From: Devosia sp. 67-54
GTDB taxonomy: Bacteria > Pseudomonadota > Alphaproteobacteria > Rhizobiales > Devosiaceae
Assembly (NCBI RefSeq): GCF_001899075.1
Contig: NZ_MKVA01000006.1
Span: 186,001-250,000 of the forward strand
Length of the DNA stretch: 64,000 nt
Direction: 5' to 3'
Position numbers and translations under genes: made by a program. The notes below the pieces were generated by a model. It was not told where the DNA came from, did not search any database, and worked only from the letters and a program-made list of their open reading frames with translations. Shown here one piece after another: positions 43,717-53,383 of the stretch; positions within the stretch are counted from its first letter, which is position 1, and each line of letters starts with the position of its first letter.

Positions 43717-45807
43717 CTACTCCGCGGCGATGGCCGGGACGACCTCCGCCGCCGGATCATCCTCCGCCAGCACCTCGGGCTCGACCATGGCCGATGCGCC
43801 GCCGGCGGTATCCGTTTCCACGCTTTCAACGGTCCGCAGCGGCTGGGGCAGCCAGCCGGTATCGGCGAGCAACGCCTGCGCCTTCTCCGCCATCTCCGCC
43901 TTCTTGAGGTGGTCTATGAGCTGAGCCTGCGCTTCACCCTTGGCCTCGCGGACCGCATCCAGGATGCGGGCCTTGGTGACCCGACCAAGATAGTTGTCCA
44001 CGGTCGGTCGCCATCCAGCGTCGACCATGTCGAGCCCGACGGCGTGGGCCAGGCGATTGGCTTCAGCGATCCGTTGTTCGACAGCATGCGCCGAAGGGCC
44101 GGAGGTGTAGCGGTCGGCTTTCTCGTGCAGCGCGTTCACGCCGAACGACACGCAATGGGCGAGCAGCGCGCGGCGGCTCGCCTCGTCGAGGCCAGTGAGC
44201 CACTCCCACAAGGCGCCATCCTCAGTGGGGACAGCGACCTTCCAGGCCTCCTGTCGACTGGCGATCGCCGCAGCCGACGCGCTGTCGCCGAGTTCGACCG
44301 ACTGCACCGGAAAGTGGCTCTCCTGCACGAAGACCTGCAGGCAGCCGCTTCCAGCGATATGGAACCGCTCAGAGACGAGACGGTGCAGGAGCAACGTCAT
44401 TGCCACCTGCGGATTGTCCGCCACGGCATTGCGCAGCGCCAGCGTGCGATGCGCCGTCAACTCGAAGAGCAGGCGGTCGGGCAGGGGCGCCAAATCGTCC
44501 TCTTCTTCCTCTTCGCTGGTGCTCTGGCCGGCGACGGTGATGACAGTCGCCGGTGCCGAACCATCGGTCTCGGCGTGGTCGTCGGCAGAGGTCTCGTTGC
44601 CGTCGGGAGGCAGGATCGCGGCGAGGTCCTCAGACCGAACATAGCCCCGTTCGACCGAGAGTGACCCGTCATGGCCGATGCTGACAAAGGCGCCGGCATG
44701 AACCACCTGACCTTGATCATAGAGGGCTGGGCGCTCGTCGAAGGCGGCAAGGGCCACCTCGATCTCGCCGAGGCGTGCATCGACCTCCTCAGGGAGTTCG
44801 TCCGCGTCCTCATACTGGGTTTCCAGGGCCTGCTGCTCAGTCGTCAGCGCGTCAAGAGACGCCCGCTCTTCCTCGGTCAGTTCTGCGGGCGTCCCGTCGA
44901 TCCGCATGAGTCCAGAGGTGTGGCCATAGGGAAAGCTCGCAGCGACCTCGATCCACTTCCAGCCCTCGGTGGCGATGGTCGCCGCGGCGGTCTTGAGCTT
45001 TTCAGTGACCAGGCGATCGAGCAGCGGGACATCTTGGATCCATCCGCCGTCGTCGCTCTCGAAGAGGTCACGCAACACGATACCACCTGCCGCCTCATAG
45101 GCGCCGATCGTCACGAATTGGACGCGGCGATCGGCAGCGCGCACTGTGTTCTCGGTGAGCATGCGCCGGATCTGGTACGGCTCCTTGGACCAAGAGGTCT
45201 TGAGGGCGTCCCAGACCTGTTCCTGGCGCGTGTGGTCGGTGTTGACGCTGAACGCCATGAGCTGCTCGAGGGTCATGCCGTCCTCGGCATAGACATCGAG
45301 GAGTGCCGGCGAGACCGAAGCGAGCTTGAGGCGCTGGTGCACGACATTGACCGGCACGAAGAAGCGCGCGGCGATCTCTTCATCGCCGATGCCTTTGTCG
45401 CGAAGATCCTGGAACGCGCGGAACTGATCGAGGGGATGCAACTCCTCACGGTGGATGTTTTCGGCGAGCGAGTCTTCTTCGGCGGGGATGTCACTTCCAG
45501 CGTTGACGACGATGCAAGGGACGGGCTGCGTCTTGCTCATCCGCTTCTGCTTGACCAGAAGCTCGAGCGCACGATAGCGGCGGCCACCGGCGGGAATTTC
45601 GAACACGTCGGTCTCGTTTCCATCGGCATCGAGCACCGGCCGGACGTTGAGGCTCTGCAACAGACCGCGTCGGGCAATGGAGGTAGCGAGGTCTTCGAGT
45701 GTCTGCCCAGCACGGGTGCGCCGAACGTTGGCCTGGCTCAGGACCAGCTTGTTGAAGGGAATATCGCGCGAGGCACTGAGGGTGATCTTCGATGTGGCCT
45801 TGGCCAT
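43717..45807 (-). CDS. ParB/RepB/Spo0J-like nuclease-domain protein of the ICE backbone
   Basis: A 696-residue protein with an N-terminal ParB/Srx domain (FNKLVLSQANVRRTRAGQTL, then GLLQSLNVRP and IPAGGRRYRALELLVKQKR) and a central helix-turn-helix region (GDEEIAARFFVPVNVVHQRL). The C-terminal half is long and helical. Such large ParB-like proteins are conserved in alphaproteobacterial plasmids and ICEs; no partner parA is visible, so a role other than partition is likely. The start is ATG 45807 with GGAGAC, directly behind a leader hairpin. Confidence 0.88.
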   Translation of the reverse strand: MAKATSKITLSASRDIPFNKLVLSQANVRRTRAGQTLEDLATSIARRGLLQSLNVRPVLDADGNETDVFEIPAGGRRYRALELLVKQKRMSKTQPVPCIVVNAGSDIPAEEDSLAENIHREELHPLDQFRAFQDLRDKGIGDEEIAARFFVPVNVVHQRLKLASVSPALLDVYAEDGMTLEQLMAFSVNTDHTRQEQVWDALKTSWSKEPYQIRRMLTENTVRAADRRVQFVTIGAYEAAGGIVLRDLFESDDGGWIQDVPLLDRLVTEKLKTAAATIATEGWKWIEVAASFPYGHTSGLMRIDGTPAELTEEERASLDALTTEQQALETQYEDADELPEEVDARLGEIEVALAAFDERPALYDQGQVVHAGAFVSIGHDGSLSVERGYVRSEDLAAILPPDGNETSADDHAETDGSAPATVITVAGQSTSEEEEEDDLAPLPDRLLFELTAHRTLALRNAVADNPQVAMTLLLHRLVSERFHIAGSGCLQVFVQESHFPVQSVELGDSASAAAIASRQEAWKVAVPTEDGALWEWLTGLDEASRRALLAHCVSFGVNALHEKADRYTSGPSAHAVEQRIAEANRLAHAVGLDMVDAGWRPTVDNYLGRVTKARILDAVREAKGEAQAQLIDHLKKAEMAEKAQALLADTGWLPQPLRTVESVETDTAGGASAMVEPEVLAEDDPAAEVVPAIAAE

Positions 45808-45812
45808 GATGA

Positions 45813-45865
45813 AGTCTCCGTGACGGGCGCCGAGAGCCTCTCTCCCGACTTCCAACCCGTCACGA
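45813..45865 (-). promoter_or_regulatory. Leader hairpin abutting the Shine-Dalgarno of the ParB-like gene
   Basis: Read on the reverse strand, GTGACGGG (45863-45856) pairs with CCCGTCAC (45827-45820), and GAGAG/CTCTC pair inside. The 3' strand of the stem runs straight into GGAGAC and the start codon follows. The same layout, with compensatory changes, precedes the DUF932 gene. It could be a protein-binding RNA operator, a ligand-responsive leader or a known mobile-element RNA motif such as the radC motif; a covariance search would decide. Confidence 0.65.
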
Positions 45866-45952
45866 CGGGCGGCGCCGCCCTCTTACTCTGAGGACGGCGC
45901 CGGACAGTCGATGATCGAGGTGGCGAAGCGGGTAATAGCTCAGCAACTGGGA

Positions 45953-47149
45953 CTAAGCTGCGCGGTCGAGCAGCCTCTTGGCGCGCGCCTCGAGGTCGAG
46001 GCGGGCATCCTGGTGCGGCTTGTCACGCGCGATCGCGGTAATGCCCTGAACAAAGTCGAACACGGAGCGTGGCGGATGCCCTTCCTCGGCCAGCACCGTC
46101 TCGATGATCTTGGTGGTCTCCGCCTTGGAGAAGCTACGCTTGCGCAGAAACTCGCTTCGATCGTCATCGGTACGTGCCACGATCTGTTCACGGGCAGCCT
46201 TGACGCCGTTGATGAAGGGCGTTGGCGATGAATTGGCGAAACGGGTCAGCGCTGGCGCCGCCTCATGAGCGAAGCGTGACGCGGCGTATTTGGAGTGACG
46301 GATTGTGATCTCCTCAAAATCCTCCACGCCCCAGAGATTGCGGTTTTGACAGACGGCGCGGAGATAGAACGACGCTATACCGAGCGTCTTGGCCCCGACC
46401 TCGCTGTTCCAGCAGTAGAAGCCACGGAAGTAGAGGTCCGGAGAACCATCAGCTAGTCGCCCGGCCTCGATCGGGTTGAGGTCATCGACGAGAAAAAGAA
46501 AGACGTCACGATCGGAGGCATAGAGTGTCGTTGTGTCCTGGGTGATGTCGACGCGAGGGTTGTAGATGCCGGTCGACCAGTCGAGCACACCGGGGACCTT
46601 CCAGCGGGTGTCGCCAGTCCCGTTGCCGGCAACGCGCTGCACGGCAGCGACCAGCTCCTGATCAAAGATGCGGCCATAGTCAGGCCCGGTGACGGCGCGC
46701 AGTTCCACGCGGCCGTCTTCGATCTCGAGCGTCTTGACCTGCTCGGCGCGGTGCGAGGTCAAGCCGTACTGGAGGTTGATGGCTGCGAGGGGCGCGGGCA
46801 GCTGGCGCAGGTACGTCGTCGGCGCGCCAACGAGAGTGGCAAGCTGGCCAAAGCTCCAATGTGTGGGCGCGATGGGCGTGTCGGCGCCTGGAATGACGAG
46901 CGTCATTCGCTCCGTATCGTCGCGAGAGGCTTCGACGCGGATCGCCGCTGTTTCAACGGTCCGGGTGCGGCTGTGCTCGGTCCGGCGATGAACAGCGTTG
47001 AAGATATCTGACAGGGAAAGATAACGCTCGTCGGCAGGGCGAGAAAACCATTCCGACGAAACGCGGCCAACGCGCTGGCCGCGGCTCGCGTCCACCTTGT
47101 AACCGCCGCGCGCGTCGCGAGCGGTGTCCAGAATTTCGACCTGGGTCAT
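45953..47149 (-). CDS. DUF932 protein
   Basis: A 398-residue DUF932 protein. Typical blocks are MTLVIPGADTPIAPTHWSFG, LPAPLAAINLQYGLTSHRAE, LRAVTGPDYGRIFDQELVAA, LFLVDDLNPIEAGRLADGSP and YLRAVCQNRNLWGVEDFEEI. The family is widespread on plasmids and phages of proteobacteria and is of unknown function (a YfjQ-type single-strand annealing or antirestriction role has been suggested). The start is ATG 47149 with GGAGAT behind the leader hairpin. Confidence 0.9.
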   Translation of the reverse strand: MTQVEILDTARDARGGYKVDASRGQRVGRVSSEWFSRPADERYLSLSDIFNAVHRRTEHSRTRTVETAAIRVEASRDDTERMTLVIPGADTPIAPTHWSFGQLATLVGAPTTYLRQLPAPLAAINLQYGLTSHRAEQVKTLEIEDGRVELRAVTGPDYGRIFDQELVAAVQRVAGNGTGDTRWKVPGVLDWSTGIYNPRVDITQDTTTLYASDRDVFLFLVDDLNPIEAGRLADGSPDLYFRGFYCWNSEVGAKTLGIASFYLRAVCQNRNLWGVEDFEEITIRHSKYAASRFAHEAAPALTRFANSSPTPFINGVKAAREQIVARTDDDRSEFLRKRSFSKAETTKIIETVLAEEGHPPRSVFDFVQGITAIARDKPHQDARLDLEARAKRLLDRAA

Positions 47150-47153
47150 GGGA

Positions 47154-47205
47154 TATCTCCATGACGGGCACCGGGAGCCTTTCTCCTGGCCTCAACCCGT
47201 CACGA
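47154..47205 (-). promoter_or_regulatory. Leader hairpin abutting the Shine-Dalgarno of the DUF932 gene
   Basis: The reverse strand reads GTGACGGG (47203-47196), an internal GGAG/CTCC hairpin, and CCCGTCAT (47168-47161), then GGAGAT and the start. It has the same architecture as 45813-45865, but the inner stem is changed on both sides (GGAG/CTCC against GAGAG/CTCTC), so the pairing is kept. The two genes may be co-regulated through it. Confidence 0.65.
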
Positions 47206-47207
47206 AG

Positions 47208-47554
47208 ACTCAGATCGCCCTCTCACTCTGGATTGCCCCTCGCCGTGGCAGTTGTGGACACCCCATCGCGTCAGGGATCGACGCCCGGAGGGCGAAGACC
47301 GGAAGGGCTTCGGCAATCGCCAAGAGCCCGGCCCGAAGGGCGACGCCATTTGGCGCAGAGTTCGCGATACCTCAACGCCACCACGCTACTGATTGCGCTT
47401 GAGCTCGCGCGAGGGCGGGGCCCTTAGAAACTCACACGTCTTCTTCTTGACCTAGCCCCTGGTCGCGAAGATCGTTGCATCCCTTCGAGATGCTGGTCGT
47501 GATCGAGTTCGGTTGGCTGGCGATCTCCACAATCTTCGACCGGGCTTGGGAACA
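47208..47554. other. Spacer between backbone and accessory region, no recognisable gene
   Basis: About 350 bases, rich in GC, with repeated GAAGGGC/GGGCGAAG words around 47285-47350 but no supported gene. It must hold the promoter of the DUF932 gene (reverse) and that of the gene at 47555 (forward), and marks the change from conserved backbone to accessory DNA. Confidence 0.4.
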
Positions 47555-48739
47555 ATGAAGATCGCGATATTGGGATGGGGTTCGCTTCTCTGGGACAGTC
47601 GAAAGGACTTCGACGGACAGCACGAGCAGTGGTCCGAAGCCGGACCGCTGCTGCCTTTGGAGTTCTCACGCATTTCGGAATCGCGGAAGGGCGCTCTGAC
47701 GCTCGTTATCGATGAACAACACGGTATGCCGTGCGCGACCTCTTTTGCAATCAGCAAGCGCGCCGACCCTGACGACGCCATTTGCGACTTGCGCTGCCGC
47801 GAGGGCACAACGCTGAAGAACATTGGCGTCTTCTTCGCTGATGGATCGCGACCGGCACGTGGCGCCAGCAAGGAGACGCTGGCGGCAATCGAGGCTGTGG
47901 CGAAGCTAGAGAAAATCGATGTCATCACCTGGACGGCGCTGACCTCGAACTTCAACAAGAAGACGGGGAGACCGTTCTCGGTTGCGGGAGCGGTCGCCTA
48001 CCTGAAAGCGCTGCCTGGTGAGGCGAGGCTGTTGGCCGACGAGTATGTTCGTCGCGCACCAGGAGCGGTCCAAACCCCCTTACGAGCCGCGCTAGCCGCT
48101 GATCCCATCGTAGTCGCGCGCGAGGAGAACAGGCAGGATCTGCTGCCAAGGAGTTTTCAGGCCGACATCATGCGCTTCTTTGATCGCGCCGCGCGCCCGC
48201 TTCTGACCGACATGACACCACATGTTGGCATCAAAACTGGTGAGAAGGCCACGATCGATGAGTTCCTCGACGACGCGAGGAAGCTCACCGACAATAGGGT
48301 AGCTTTCGAGACGCGCCGCATACTGGCGCTCAGCCTTGTTGCGATCTTTGAGAGGCAACTGAGGATTTGGGGACGGGTCCACATAGATGATCTGCCTGCC
48401 GATCGTGTGAGCGCCATGCCTCTCGACCAACTCCTCGACATCTTGGTTGCACTCCGCCACATAGAGATCGAGCCAAAGGCGGTCGACACACTCAAAGAGA
48501 TGGTCTTGGTCGGAAATGTCACCCGCCACGGGGATGGGCGCTCTATCGACGAGCTACGCAAGGCTGCGCCGGCTTTATGGACGAGTGGCGATGCCGAGGC
48601 CGAGCGGGCTTCGTACACACTGAGCGAAAAGCTCGAAATCCGCGACGAGGATTTCCAGCGGTACATGAATGCCGCGGTGGCCTTTTGGGGCTGGGCGGAC
48701 CGGGAGCCGTTCGCGGTTAGGGCCGGTCCATATCGGTGA
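47555..48739 (+). CDS. GGCT-like N-terminal domain fused to a helical C-terminal domain
   Basis: A 394-residue protein. Residues 1-100 resemble gamma-glutamylcyclotransferase-like (AIG2/GGCT) folds: MKIAILGWGSLLWDSR, LPLEFSRISESRKGALTLVI and the acidic REGTTLKNIG. Residues 220-345 are helical, with LALSLVAIFERQLRIWG and NVTRHGDGRSIDELR, which has the feel of a HEPN-type RNase or scaffold domain (Arg-His near 324). I do not recognise a characterised protein. Its 3' end overlaps the convergent gene at 48717 by 23 bases. A function in defence or stress is suggested only by neighbours. Confidence 0.6.
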   Translation: MKIAILGWGSLLWDSRKDFDGQHEQWSEAGPLLPLEFSRISESRKGALTLVIDEQHGMPCATSFAISKRADPDDAICDLRCREGTTLKNIGVFFADGSRPARGASKETLAAIEAVAKLEKIDVITWTALTSNFNKKTGRPFSVAGAVAYLKALPGEARLLADEYVRRAPGAVQTPLRAALAADPIVVAREENRQDLLPRSFQADIMRFFDRAARPLLTDMTPHVGIKTGEKATIDEFLDDARKLTDNRVAFETRRILALSLVAIFERQLRIWGRVHIDDLPADRVSAMPLDQLLDILVALRHIEIEPKAVDTLKEMVLVGNVTRHGDGRSIDELRKAAPALWTSGDAEAERASYTLSEKLEIRDEDFQRYMNAAVAFWGWADREPFAVRAGPYR

Positions 48740-49772
48740 GGCCCGCGGCAGTTCCGGCTGCTCTAGGCATAGTGGTGAGGACAGTTCGGAATTGTAGGTG
48801 TCCTTCCCGGATCTCATAGACCCAATTACCTGTGGACTCAGACCAGTAGGTTTGGAACACGTCCCGGTGCCGAAAGGTCGCGGGATCGAGGGGATGTTGG
48901 GCCTCGGGGTTGTGGTAGACCCTGAGCCCCTCCAGCAATCGCTCCCGATAGGTGGCCTTGAGCGCCTTCTCAGTGTGAGGAGTGGTGCCATGGGGGTTGT
49001 ACCGCACCGCCTGAAACAGGATCGCTGGGTTGGGGTCAGCCGATAGAGCCCGCACCTTGCCCCAGGTTGCACATGGATTGCAGACGACCGCACTAAGCCA
49101 ACTGTAGGCTGGCTCCATGAACACACCCACTTCGATCGGAGCGCCGTTGTCTTTGGTGACCCAGTCGATGTGCTTACCTTTGAGCTTGCCTCCCTCGCGA
49201 AGAAACCGCTCCTCATCAACATAGTAGCCAAGCAGCGCGGCCTCGATGGGACGATGCCCGGCGAGCATCGCGTAAGGGCTGTCAAATCCGGCAATTGCCA
49301 GGACGAACGGTCGGCCTTTGACGTGCGGCAGATGTTGATACGAGTCGACAAACTTCCTGTGCTTGCCCTCGATCGCATTGCGAAGGCGAATGATGGCCTG
49401 CCGGTTGAACTCATTGAGATCGTCCGGGACCGGGTGACCCTCTTTGGCGTGTTCGGGAGGCGAACCCTGAGCATGGGAAGCGATCGTGGCTTCGATATTG
49501 AAACCGCCACCGTCGGTCACGCTGAAGTCAGGGGCGGGATGGCTGAAATCCATCGCGAACCCGTACTGCTTGAGCCCGGCAAAGAGGTACAGCTCCCAGA
49601 ACGAGGAATCGAAGGTGGTTTGGAATTCCCGGACGAACTTACCGTCACGGTCCGGAAAGCCGCGAGCCCAGTCGTTGAGCACGTCGCAGTTATAGCCGTT
49701 GCGTTCAACGCCGATCCTTTTGAAGTTCGGATGCTGGCGATCCTCGGGAACGATGGGGCTGAAGAGGTCCAT
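48717..49772 (-). CDS. PD-(D/E)XK-like nuclease-fold protein (first of a pair)
   Basis: A 351-residue protein without recognised family name. Residues 59-97 carry WELYLFAGLKQYGF, then PAPDFSVTDGGGFNIEAT: a helix glutamate (E60), the PD pair (81-82) and an acid (E94) in IEAT, as in restriction-endonuclease folds, although the usual lysine is not present. Later parts are VLAIAGFDSPYAMLAGHRPI and EPAYSWLSAVVCNP. The protein at 55649-56647 has the same layout. The start is ATG 49772; a longer in-frame extension to 49961 looks non-coding. It is divergent from the nuclease-helicase gene. Confidence 0.6.
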   Translation of the reverse strand: MDLFSPIVPEDRQHPNFKRIGVERNGYNCDVLNDWARGFPDRDGKFVREFQTTFDSSFWELYLFAGLKQYGFAMDFSHPAPDFSVTDGGGFNIEATIASHAQGSPPEHAKEGHPVPDDLNEFNRQAIIRLRNAIEGKHRKFVDSYQHLPHVKGRPFVLAIAGFDSPYAMLAGHRPIEAALLGYYVDEERFLREGGKLKGKHIDWVTKDNGAPIEVGVFMEPAYSWLSAVVCNPCATWGKVRALSADPNPAILFQAVRYNPHGTTPHTEKALKATYRERLLEGLRVYHNPEAQHPLDPATFRHRDVFQTYWSESTGNWVYEIREGHLQFRTVLTTMPRAAGTAAGLTDMDRP

Positions 49773-49985
49773 GAGTCCGGAATAGCGCCGTGGCCTGAGA
49801 AGCGCAAACTGAACTCTGCCCTCGCATACAACGCCGTTCTGAAGGCGCGAGGGACCGTCACCGGATGGCCAGGACGCCATGTCGGCCTGGGGGCGCCAAG
49901 CGCCTAGAGCCCGGTCGCCTAGCCACGCGCCCAACCCTCCCCGGAAACCCCCTGCTCCCAACGTCGGAAGGTGCTAGGATGGAGC

Positions 49986-52900
49986 ATGTACTTTGACAAT
50001 TCTATTCTTCATCTTTCGGCGTCAGACCTCATTGGATACCTCAACTGCCGGCATCTTACCGGTCTCGATCTTGCTGTTGCGAGAGGAGAACGTGCGAAAC
50101 CGAGCGGCTGGAATCCTGAGCTAGAGCTGCTGCGCGAACGCGGTGAGCGCCATGAGGCCGCTTATGTCGAGCATCTAGGGGCAACAGGTCATACGATCGT
50201 TGTCATCCCTGGCCGCGATCTCGACGAGCCGGCGCGGCTCGCCACGATAAGGGCGATGCGGGATGGAACTGGGATCATTGTTCAGGCGGCCCTGAGCGAC
50301 GGCGTTTGGGGTGGGCGCGCGGACGTTTTGAAGCGCGTCGAGACGCCGAGTGGTCTCGGCGAATGGTCCTATGAGGTAATCGACACAAAGCTTGCTCGTG
50401 AGACCAAGGGTGGAACGGTCCTCCAACTGTGCCTCTACTCGGACCTGGTCGCGGCAATACAGGGAAAGCGGCCTGAGTATGCGTATGTTGTGGCTCCCTA
50501 TCGGGATTTCGTCCCTGAGCCGTTTCGGCTCGACGACTACGCTGCCTACGCAAGGAAGGTAAGACAGGCGCTAGTTGATGAGGTCGCAGCGCCCTCCGAT
50601 CCCTATCCGCTGCCAGTCGCCCATTGCGACAATTGCCGCTGGCGCGACAACTGCGACCAGCGGCGGCGCAACGACGATCATTTGTCGCTGGTTGCCGGCA
50701 TGAGCTCAATGCACACCAACGAGTTCGAGCTTCAGGGCATCCAGACGACGGCACGGCTGGCGGCCGAGCCTCTGCCACTCACTTGGAAGCCCATCCATGG
50801 CGCTGCGCCCTCCTATGAGCGGCTGCGGGAACAGGCGCGGATACAGGTGGCGGGACGCGCGGCCGGCGAGCTGGTCTGGGAGGCGATGCCGATCGAAACA
50901 GGTCTTGGTCTCGGCAAGCTGCCTCCGCCATCTCAAGGGGACATCTATTTCGATCTCGAGGGTGATCCCTTCGCAGCGCAAGGCGGCCGCGAATACCTGT
51001 TTGGCTACGCGGTGCGAAACGGGGCCGGTGTCCTTGAGTACACAGGTCAATGGGCGCTGACTCCAGCGGATGAGAAGGCGGCGTTCCAGCAATTCGTGGA
51101 TATGGTTCAGGCGCGCCGGCAGAAATTTCCCGATCTCCATGTCTACCACTACGCGCCTTACGAGCCTGGCGCTCTGAAGCGCCTGATGGGCCGGTACGCG
51201 ACGCGTGAAGAAGAAATCGATGACATGCTGCGGCATGGCATCTTTGTGGATCTCTTTGCCGTCGTCCGACGCGCCGTCCGCGCCAGTGTGGAGAGCTACT
51301 CGATCAAAAAGATAGAGGGCCTTTACGAGTTCGCACGGGCCGTCAGCATGCCCGATGCGAACCGCGCCCTCTTCGCGGTCCAGGCGGCAATCGAAACGGG
51401 TGGCCGCAACGACGTTACCGAGGATGTTCGCGGAGTTGTCGAAGGATACAACGCCGATGATTGCCTCTCCGTCGCGGCCCTCCAGGTTTGGCTGGAGCGC
51501 GTTCGCGCCGGTCTGATCGCGCAGGGACAGGCGATCCCGCGGCCGACTCCATCTGAAGGCGCGGCGCCTGCCAATGTTACAGCGTGGCAAGCGCGGGTCG
51601 AGGTCGCTATGCAGCGCCTGCTCGCGGGGTTGCCGCCGGACGCCACCGGTTGGAACGACGAGCAGAATGCCGCCTGGGTTTTGGCCCATATCCTTGACTG
51701 GCACCGGCGAGAGAACAAAGCCAAGTGGTGGGAGTTCTATCGGCTTTGCGATGTTCCCGAGGAAGATCTGATCGACGAGCGTGCTGCGCTGGTCGGTCTT
51801 CAGTTTGAAGGCGCGACGGGGGGCACCCCTAAGGCGCCGACCCACCGCTACAGCTACCCGGCGCAGGACGCGGACATTCGCGACCATGACCTTTATCTGC
51901 CGGGCGGTCGGAAGCTCGGAACTCTTGAGGACTGGGATTCCGAGACCCGCAGCATCGAGATCAAGAAGCGCAGCGACACTGCGGCGGTCCACCCGACGGC
52001 CCTGTTCGGCAACACGGCAATCTCGATGCAGGCGCAAGCAGAGTCGCTGATGCGCACGGCCGACTTCGTGCTTGCGCGTGGTTGGAATAACGGGAAAATC
52101 GCCAAGCTTGCCCGGGACCTTCTAATGCGTCGTGTGCCCGATATCGGTGACGCGCCACTGCGTCTGGCCAACGAAACGCCGGTGGCTTCTGCGGTCAGGA
52201 TCGCCCCGCTGTTGCAAGGCGTCCTACCAATTCAAGGACCGCCTGGCGCTGGCAAGACACATGTCGGAGCGCAGATGATCGGCGCGCTTATCAAGGCCGG
52301 CAAAACGATTGGTGTTACTGCAAATAGCCATAAGGTCATCTTGAATCTCGTCGAGGCGGCGATCGACGCCGCCGCCCAGCAAGGCGTAGATATCTCGTGC
52401 ATCCACAAGTCGCGCGAGGCGAGGGCCCCGCAGCCGCATCTAACGTTCGCGACGGACGACAAGGTGCTGTTGTCGGCGATCGGCAAGACGGCGAATCTCA
52501 TCTCAGGGACCTCGTGGTTTTGGTCGCCGCCAACCGCAACGGGCGCGGTCGACGTTTTGTTTGTCGACGAAGCGGCCCAGATGTCGCTCGCCAATGTTTT
52601 AGCGCTCAGTCAGGGCGCACGCGGGCTCGTTCTGATTGGTGACCCGCGCCAGTTGGAGCAACCGATCCAGGGATCGCATCCGGAGGGCACCGAAATCTCG
52701 GCGCTTGACTACGTGCTGAACGGTCGCCAGACGATCGGTGAGGATAAAGGCTTGTTTCTCGACAAGACCTGGCGCCTGCACCCCGACATCGCCGCCTTTA
52801 CCTCGGAGCTCTTCTATGAAGGTCGTCTCGAGGCCCGCACTGAGAGCGGACAACAGCGCATCGTCGTCGAGGGACCCTTCGCAGGTTCGGGCCTTCGCTA

Positions 52901-53383
52901 CGTTCCAGTCGAACATGCTGGCAGTCAGACGACGAGCCCCGAAGAAGCTGACGTTGCTGTAGGGATAATCCGGTCGCTGCTCGATCAGAAGGCGTATTGG
53001 ATTGACGCCAAGGGTGACGAGCACGACCTGACCCTTGAAGACATCATAGTGATCGCTCCGTACAACGCACAGGTTGCGGAGATCGAGCGACGGCTGCCTG
53101 GCGTGATCTGCGGTACAGTTATCGCTTCCAGGGCCAAGAGGCGGCGATCGTCATCTATTCGGTGACGAGCTCGAGCGCCGCCGACGCGCTGCATGGGATG
53201 GAGTTCATCTATAGCCCAAACCGTCTCAACGTCGCGACCTCGCGCGCGCGGTGCCTTTGCGTGATGCTGGCGAGCCCGCAGATTTTTGAGCCCGGGTGTC
53301 GGACCCCTACTCAGATGCATCTGGCGAACGGCTATTGCCGCTATCAGGAGTTCGCCATCCGGACGGAGTGGCCGCCGTTGTGA
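49986..53383 (+). pseudogene. TM0106-type RecB-like nuclease with RNase H-like and SF1 helicase domains, split by a one-base frameshift
   Basis: About 1130 residues if the frame is repaired. An N-terminal Cas4/RecB-like nuclease shows EVIDTKLARETKGGTVLQLC and an iron-sulphur-like cysteine set (CDNCRWRDNC plus an early cysteine). Next come a DEDD-type RNase H-like domain (IYFDLEGDPFAAQGG) and an SF1B helicase with Walker A QGPPGAGKT near residue 750 and Walker B FVDEAAQMS. At 53120/53121 a base is missing: the frame ends at 53165, while the next frame reads RFQGQEAAIVIYS and LNVATSRAR to the TGA at 53383. Either an inactivated gene or a sequence error. The stop overlaps the exonuclease start (GTGA). 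Confidence 0.85.

Noticed and set aside
49773-49961. N-terminal extension of the nuclease-like protein from 49961
   Set aside because: The extension is glycine/arginine-rich and unlike the rest, and the paralogue at 55649-56647 aligns by residue number when the start is taken at 49772.
53296-53379. Earlier start for exonuclease I
   Set aside because: This part overlaps the end of the nuclease-helicase frame. The conserved exonuclease sequence begins at the GTG at 53380, which sits in a GTGA stop-start overlap.
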